NCBI GenBank assembly: GCA_947632085.1
Contig: CANRNY010000008.1
Coordinates: forward strand, 1 to 64,000
DNA length: 64,000 nt
Direction: 5' to 3'
Source of the DNA: an uncultured Bacilli bacterium
Lineage (GTDB): Bacteria; Bacillota_I; Bacilli_A; RF39; UBA660
In this document: positions 59,944 through 64,000 of the stretch, in pieces
Layout of the letters: each line of letters opens with the position of its first letter
Position numbering within the stretch: the first letter of the stretch is position 1
Position numbers and translations under genes: made by a program
Notes under the pieces: model-generated
Databases searched by the model: none
What the model was told of the DNA's origin: nothing
Seen by the model: the letters and a program-made list of their open reading frames with translations, nothing else

Positions 59944-61959
59944 ATGAATAAATTACTAAAATTATTTTGTTTATTTATTTTTTTATTAAGCGCTTTTTTA
60001 TTATTAACCCAAGATATTGAACCAATCGAAGCTGCTGAAGTATTCCCTTTTAACGGAATTATTGATACATATTCAGTTTATATTCATAATGCTGCCAACA
60101 CTAAATCATCTAGTAATGAGACTGAATTAATTTATGGTACAAGAGTAACAGTTCTTGAATCTGTTACTGGTAAAAATACCTCTAATGGTAATGTTAAAAT
60201 GTATAAAATAAGATATGAAGGTAATAAAGAAGGATATATAACAGCTAGTTTAATTACTAATGTTGATGCTAATACTTTAACTAGTAATGCTAGTGGTTTA
60301 GCAACTTATAATGATTATTGTAATACTTTAGTTAAGGGTGGTTTTGATAAATCATATTGTCCTTATTTGTATTATTTACATAGTATTCACCCTAAATGGA
60401 CTTTTAAAGCTGATAAAGTAGGTTATACCTTAGAAAAAGCTGCTAAAGAGGAAGAAGAAAAAGTATCTCTTCAAACTGGTAATCCTAATTATTGGTATTA
60501 TGAAAATAACGTCCCTCAAATTAATGAAAGTAATTATTATTTTATAAATTATTCAGCTATTGCTTCTTTAATGGATCCTCGTAACAGTTTATTTGATGGT
60601 TTAATATATCAATTTCTAAATCTCGAAAAAACAACTGATGCTATGAATGATGAGGCCTTATATAATATTACTGGTACTAGTGGCAACTTAAGAAAATATA
60701 CTAAAGAGTTTATGACAGCTGCCAATGAATTAGAGATTAATGCCTTACATTTAATGGTTCGTAGTAAACAAGAAGGTGCTAACAAAGTCGGTTATGCTGC
60801 TACAACTGGAACTTATACTAAGGATACGAAATTAACAAATTTAGATGGTCGTACCTTAGATGGCTTTTATAACTTCTACAATATAGGTTCTAATTTAAGC
60901 GATGGTTATTCTAAAACTGTTCAAAGAGGCCTAGCTTATGCTGCTGGATATATTGGTGGAACTAGCTATGGTCGTCCATGGAATACTCCAGAAAAAGCCA
61001 TTGTTGGTGGTGGTGAATTTATTGGTAAAGCATATGTTAAAAATGGTCAAAATACTAATTATTTTCAAAAGTATAATATTGCTACATATGCTAAGTCTAA
61101 AAAATTTGGTCATCAATATATGACTAATGGTGGCGCTCCAGCTTCTGAAGGAAGCATGTTATATAGTGCTTATAAAGCTGGTAAATTAGAAAACTCTGCT
61201 TTTGAATTTGTTATTCCTGTTTACGATAATATGCCAAGTGATGGTTATCAAGCTTCAGACAAAAATATTAATAGTTCCTTAAGTTCTATAACTATTGATG
61301 ATAAAGTAATTAACAATTTTGAACCAACAATTCTTGAATATAACTATAATGCTATAACTGATTCTAATACTATTAAAGTTGGCGCTAAAACAACCGTTAA
61401 TACTAGTACTGTTTCTGGAACTGGTAATTATACCTTTACAAATGATAAAGTAACAGTAACGTTAACTGTTAAATCAGAAGGTGGCACTTCAACTACTTAT
61501 ATTGTTAATGTTACCCGTGTACCTAAAGCTAATAGTGTTTTAGTTGAAGATATCGTATCTAAAATGGGTGTTAAAGTAAATAATAGTATTATGTATGGTA
61601 TAAGTCCTGATACTTCTGTATCAAGCTTAATAAATACTGTCACTAAAAATAGAGGTACTGCAGTTGTTAAAGATTCAAAAAACAAAACAAAAACTTCAGG
61701 TTCTTTAGCAACTGGCGATAAAATATCTATTACTGGTACTAATGAAACTAAAACATATACTATAGCCGTTCGTGGTGATTTAAATGGCGATGGAATAGTT
61801 AAAATAAATGATTTAATCCTAGTCCAAAGTCAAATACTAGGTAAAACCAAATTAACAAATGAAAAATATTATGCTGCTGATACTAATTATGATAATTCAA
61901 TTAAAATAAATGATTTAATCTTAGTTCAAAGCCATATTTTAGGCAAAAAAGTTTTATAG
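59944..61959 (+). CDS. Secreted N-acetylglucosaminidase with C-terminal dockerin
   Basis: 671 residues from ATG 59944 (AGGAGTGATAATA). Signal peptide with a long hydrophobic core to about residue 25. SH3b domain about 35-105 (VYIHNAANTKSS, GYITASLI). Glucosaminidase (LytG/GH73-like) about 145-420, including YYFINYSAIASLMDPRNSLF and GYAAGYIGGTSYGRP-like text. Cadherin-like beta-sandwich about 440-525. C-terminal type I dockerin: two Ca-binding repeats, GDLNGDGIVKINDLILVQSQ then ADTNYDNSIKINDLILVQSH, each followed by ILGK. Dockerins bind cohesins; the next gene encodes a membrane protein with a cohesin-like domain. It likely cuts peptidoglycan while tethered to the surface. Confidence 0.85.
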   Translation: MNKLLKLFCLFIFLLSAFLLLTQDIEPIEAAEVFPFNGIIDTYSVYIHNAANTKSSSNETELIYGTRVTVLESVTGKNTSNGNVKMYKIRYEGNKEGYITASLITNVDANTLTSNASGLATYNDYCNTLVKGGFDKSYCPYLYYLHSIHPKWTFKADKVGYTLEKAAKEEEEKVSLQTGNPNYWYYENNVPQINESNYYFINYSAIASLMDPRNSLFDGLIYQFLNLEKTTDAMNDEALYNITGTSGNLRKYTKEFMTAANELEINALHLMVRSKQEGANKVGYAATTGTYTKDTKLTNLDGRTLDGFYNFYNIGSNLSDGYSKTVQRGLAYAAGYIGGTSYGRPWNTPEKAIVGGGEFIGKAYVKNGQNTNYFQKYNIATYAKSKKFGHQYMTNGGAPASEGSMLYSAYKAGKLENSAFEFVIPVYDNMPSDGYQASDKNINSSLSSITIDDKVINNFEPTILEYNYNAITDSNTIKVGAKTTVNTSTVSGTGNYTFTNDKVTVTLTVKSEGGTSTTYIVNVTRVPKANSVLVEDIVSKMGVKVNNSIMYGISPDTSVSSLINTVTKNRGTAVVKDSKNKTKTSGSLATGDKISITGTNETKTYTIAVRGDLNGDGIVKINDLILVQSQILGKTKLTNEKYYAADTNYDNSIKINDLILVQSHILGKKVL

Positions 61960-61979
61960 AATAGAAAAGGAGTTAAAAT

Positions 61980-63659
61980 ATGAAAAAAATAAAATTATTA
62001 ATTAGTGTTTTTGTCTTATTCTTTATTGGAATTTTAACAACTAATGCCGCTTCATTAAGTGTTTCAGCCAATAAGTCAACAGTTGTAGTTGGTAATACTG
62101 TTACCGTAACGGTAAAAGCTTCCGGCGCCGCTGGTTGGGAATACTGTTTAGATTATGATAAATCAGTATTCTCTTTAAGTTCAACTACTTCTGATACTGG
62201 TGGATCTTGTGTACTAACTGGTTCAACTTTAATAGGTTATAGTTCAGTTACCTATAAATTAAAAGCTATTAAAAGTGGTACATCAACAGTTACAATTAAT
62301 AAAGCTGCTATGTATAATGATAATGGTAATGAAATTAGTTTTAGTAAAGGCTCTGTTAAATTAACAGCTAAAACGCAATCTGAAATCGAAGCAAGTTATA
62401 GTACTAATAATAATTTAAAATCATTATCAGTTAATGGCTATGAATTAAGTCCATCCTTTAATAAAAATACTACTTCTTATACTTTAGAAGTTCCTAATGA
62501 AGTAGAACAAATTACAATTAATGCTAGTAAAGAAGATAGTAGTGCATCTATTACTGGTGCAGGCCAAAAAGAATTAACAGAAGGTATAAATAAATTTAAT
62601 ATTGTCGTAACGGCTGAAAAAGGTAATAAAAAGACTTATACAATTGAAGTAACTCGTCAAGAACTTAATCCAATAGTTGTTAAAGTAGGGGACGAAGAAA
62701 TGAATGTTATTCGTAAGTCAGATGCTTTAGAAGTCCCATCTTACTATACCTTATCAACTACTATTATTGATGATGAAACAGTACCTGCTTTAAAAAGCGA
62801 TATTACTGGCTTTGTCCTTGTTGGTTTAAAAAATGAAAATGGTGATATTAACTTATATATTTATAATGAAGCTAATAGTACTTATGAGCTATATAAGCAA
62901 GTAGGTATGGAAGGATTTACTTTTATTTCACTACCTAATCCTGAAACTATCGATACTTATCCAACTATTAAAGAAATTGATATTAATGGTCTTAAAATTA
63001 ATTCTTATAGTAATGAAAATTCTAGTGATATTGTCTTAGTTTATGGTATGAATGCTAAAACTGGTGAAAAAGGTTGGTATAAATATGATACTAAAGAAGG
63101 TACTTTCCAAAGATATATCGCTGATTCAACTGTATCTGAAAATAAAAATAGTAATCAGTATTTAACTCTTGCTATCGTCTTTGCTTGTGTTTCTGGTTTA
63201 ACAATTATCTTACTTATCGTTTTAATGATTAGTAATTCTCGTGCTAGAAAGAAAAACAATAAATTAATCGAAATGTTAAAAGCTACAAAAAAATCCCCAG
63301 AACCAAAAGATGAAACTTTAAAAGAAGATAAGACACCTGAAAATCAAAAAGATTCTGAAGAAAAGGCCAAAGAAACTAAAACTGAAGAAGTATCTTCTGT
63401 AGAATCAAAAGAGGTAGTAGAAGAACCTCAAGTTGAAATAGATAAATCAAAATTATCACAACGCGAATTAAGAAGATTAGAAAAACAAGAAGCTGCTAAA
63501 AAGGCGACTGAAGAAGCTAATAAAGCAGAAGAAAAAGAAAATAGTGAAGAAAAAGATAACCAAAAAACTGAAGAACCAGTCCTAGAATCACTAGAAGAAC
63601 CTAAAGAAGAGAAAAGAAAAACTCGTCGCTCTCATTCACATAAAGAAGAGAAAAAGTAG
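61980..63659 (+). CDS. Membrane-anchored cohesin-like protein with long cytosolic tail
   Basis: 559 residues. Signal peptide to about 23 (LLISVFVLFFIGILTTNAAS). Cohesin-like Ig domain about 24-133 (VSANKSTVVVGNTVTVTVKA, then WEYCLDYDKSVFSLSS). Cadherin-like domain about 145-230 (NNLKSLSVNGYELSPSFNKN). An extra beta domain about 232-370. One membrane helix about 384-408. Then about 150 highly charged, Glu/Lys-rich cytosolic residues ending in KTRRSHSHKEEKK. It follows the dockerin enzyme by 20 bp in one operon, so it is the likely anchor for it. The cohesin call is by pattern, not by alignment. Confidence 0.7.
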   Translation: MKKIKLLISVFVLFFIGILTTNAASLSVSANKSTVVVGNTVTVTVKASGAAGWEYCLDYDKSVFSLSSTTSDTGGSCVLTGSTLIGYSSVTYKLKAIKSGTSTVTINKAAMYNDNGNEISFSKGSVKLTAKTQSEIEASYSTNNNLKSLSVNGYELSPSFNKNTTSYTLEVPNEVEQITINASKEDSSASITGAGQKELTEGINKFNIVVTAEKGNKKTYTIEVTRQELNPIVVKVGDEEMNVIRKSDALEVPSYYTLSTTIIDDETVPALKSDITGFVLVGLKNENGDINLYIYNEANSTYELYKQVGMEGFTFISLPNPETIDTYPTIKEIDINGLKINSYSNENSSDIVLVYGMNAKTGEKGWYKYDTKEGTFQRYIADSTVSENKNSNQYLTLAIVFACVSGLTIILLIVLMISNSRARKKNNKLIEMLKATKKSPEPKDETLKEDKTPENQKDSEEKAKETKTEEVSSVESKEVVEEPQVEIDKSKLSQRELRRLEKQEAAKKATEEANKAEEKENSEEKDNQKTEEPVLESLEEPKEEKRKTRRSHSHKEEKK

Positions 63660-63672
63660 TTTTTCTTTTTTT
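63649..63672 (+). terminator. Terminator
   Basis: AGAAAAA, GTAG, TTTTTCT and T-run, overlapping the stop codon; A/T-only stem, so weak. Confidence 0.5.
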
Positions 63673-63724
63673 ATTTGGTATAATATATGAAGAAGCACTT
63701 ATTTGTGTTTTATAATAAATATCG

Positions 63725-63730
63725 TATAAT
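63725..63730 (+). promoter_or_regulatory. Possible -10 box of tagO
   Basis: TATAAT 18 bp before the tagO start codon; another, TGGTATAAT, is at 63676-63684 and leaves a 55-bp leader. Either may serve. Confidence 0.45.
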
Positions 63731-63747
63731 ATTAATTAGGTGATTTT

Positions 63748-64000
63748 ATGTATTTTGATGTTAATGGCCATAATATATTTTTAATTGTCCTTGTTACATT
63801 TATTACAAGTGCCATCTTAGTACCTTTTGTCAAAAAAGCTGCTATCCATGCTAATGCTATGGATATTCCCAATGAAAGAAGTGCTCATACTGTCCCAACA
63901 CCACGTATGGGTGGTCTTGCTATATTTGGTGCTTTTTTACTAGGATATATGTTATTTGCAAGAACTTCAATTCAAATGTTATCCATTTTAATTGGTGGTT
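63748..64000 (+). CDS. tagO: Undecaprenyl-phosphate GlcNAc-1-phosphate transferase, TagO/WecA type (5' part)
   Basis: The first 84 codons are present and the gene runs off the right edge. A first membrane helix (IFLIVLVTFITSAILVPFV) is followed by MDIPNERSAHTVPTPRMGG, the conserved 'D.PN.R..H..PTPR.GG' cytosolic loop of the MraY/WecA family, then a second helix. TagO/WecA starts wall teichoic acid or similar glycopolymers; MraY has a different loop. It fits the LtaS and LCP neighbours. Start ATG after TTAGGTGATTTT. Confidence 0.88.
   Translation, partial: MYFDVNGHNIFLIVLVTFITSAILVPFVKKAAIHANAMDIPNERSAHTVPTPRMGGLAIFGAFLLGYMLFARTSIQMLSILIGG

Noticed and set aside
1-64000. CRISPR array
   Set aside because: No regularly spaced repeats and no cas genes were seen.

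Overview
The window is AT-rich DNA (roughly 27-28% GC by eye) from a low-GC Bacillota, most likely an uncultured gut Bacilli lineage (RF39- or Erysipelotrichia-like). The evidence is extended -10 promoters, GGAGG-type ribosome sites, a T-box leader on aspS, lipoteichoic acid synthase, LytR-CpsA-Psr and TagO-type wall genes, and a class I lysyl-tRNA synthetase. TGA is a normal stop (genes ending at 531, 8347, 10809 and 22589), so this is not a Mycoplasma-type code. The lineage is inference; the features are read from the sequence. || 1-12.4 kb is a defence island. It holds the tail of a type I restriction operon (a small PD-(D/E)XK protein and HsdR), a PHP-ATPase of the Ppl kind with a small overlapping partner and a broken membrane protein, a remnant of a large serine recombinase, a SIR2-domain protein, a DUF3883 (NO VEIN C-terminal) endonuclease-like protein coupled to a NUDIX hydrolase, two HEPN-like proteins with RxxxxH motifs, a decayed hsdR fragment and a frameshifted gene. 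Arginine is mostly AGA here, whereas the core genes to the right use CGT freely, which fits acquisition by transfer. || 12.4-44 kb is mostly core or lineage-specific: a transglutaminase-like protein, a YkuD L,D-transpeptidase, T-box/aspS, membrane proteins, a HAD phosphatase, an LD-carboxypeptidase, a MarR-controlled heterodimeric ABC exporter, queuosine salvage hydrolase beside a P-loop kinase-like protein, another ABC exporter, tandem protein-kinase-fold proteins, a SipW/TasA-type pair, a uracil-DNA-glycosylase-like protein, a metalloprotease-like protein, and class I LysRS. The LysRS leader looks like a complete ribosome-mediated attenuator: a 26-codon leader peptide with two Lys-Lys pairs, an antiterminator helix and a mutually exclusive terminator. 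I consider this the most interesting element. || 44-53.6 kb is a second, more variable stretch: a large unassigned protein, a previously unmarked 56-codon ORF, a decayed second copy of the 3' end of the UDG-like gene, a paralogue of the gene beside aspS, two more transglutaminase-like proteins and two GNAT acetyltransferase genes (one with three domains). || 53.7-64 kb is cell-envelope: tRNA-Gly, LTA synthase with a partner, a metallophosphoesterase, an LCP ligase with a PASTA-like tail, a secreted glucosaminidase ending in a dockerin, a membrane protein starting with a cohesin-like domain, and the start of tagO. The dockerin/cohesin neighbours suggest a one-enzyme surface-attachment system.
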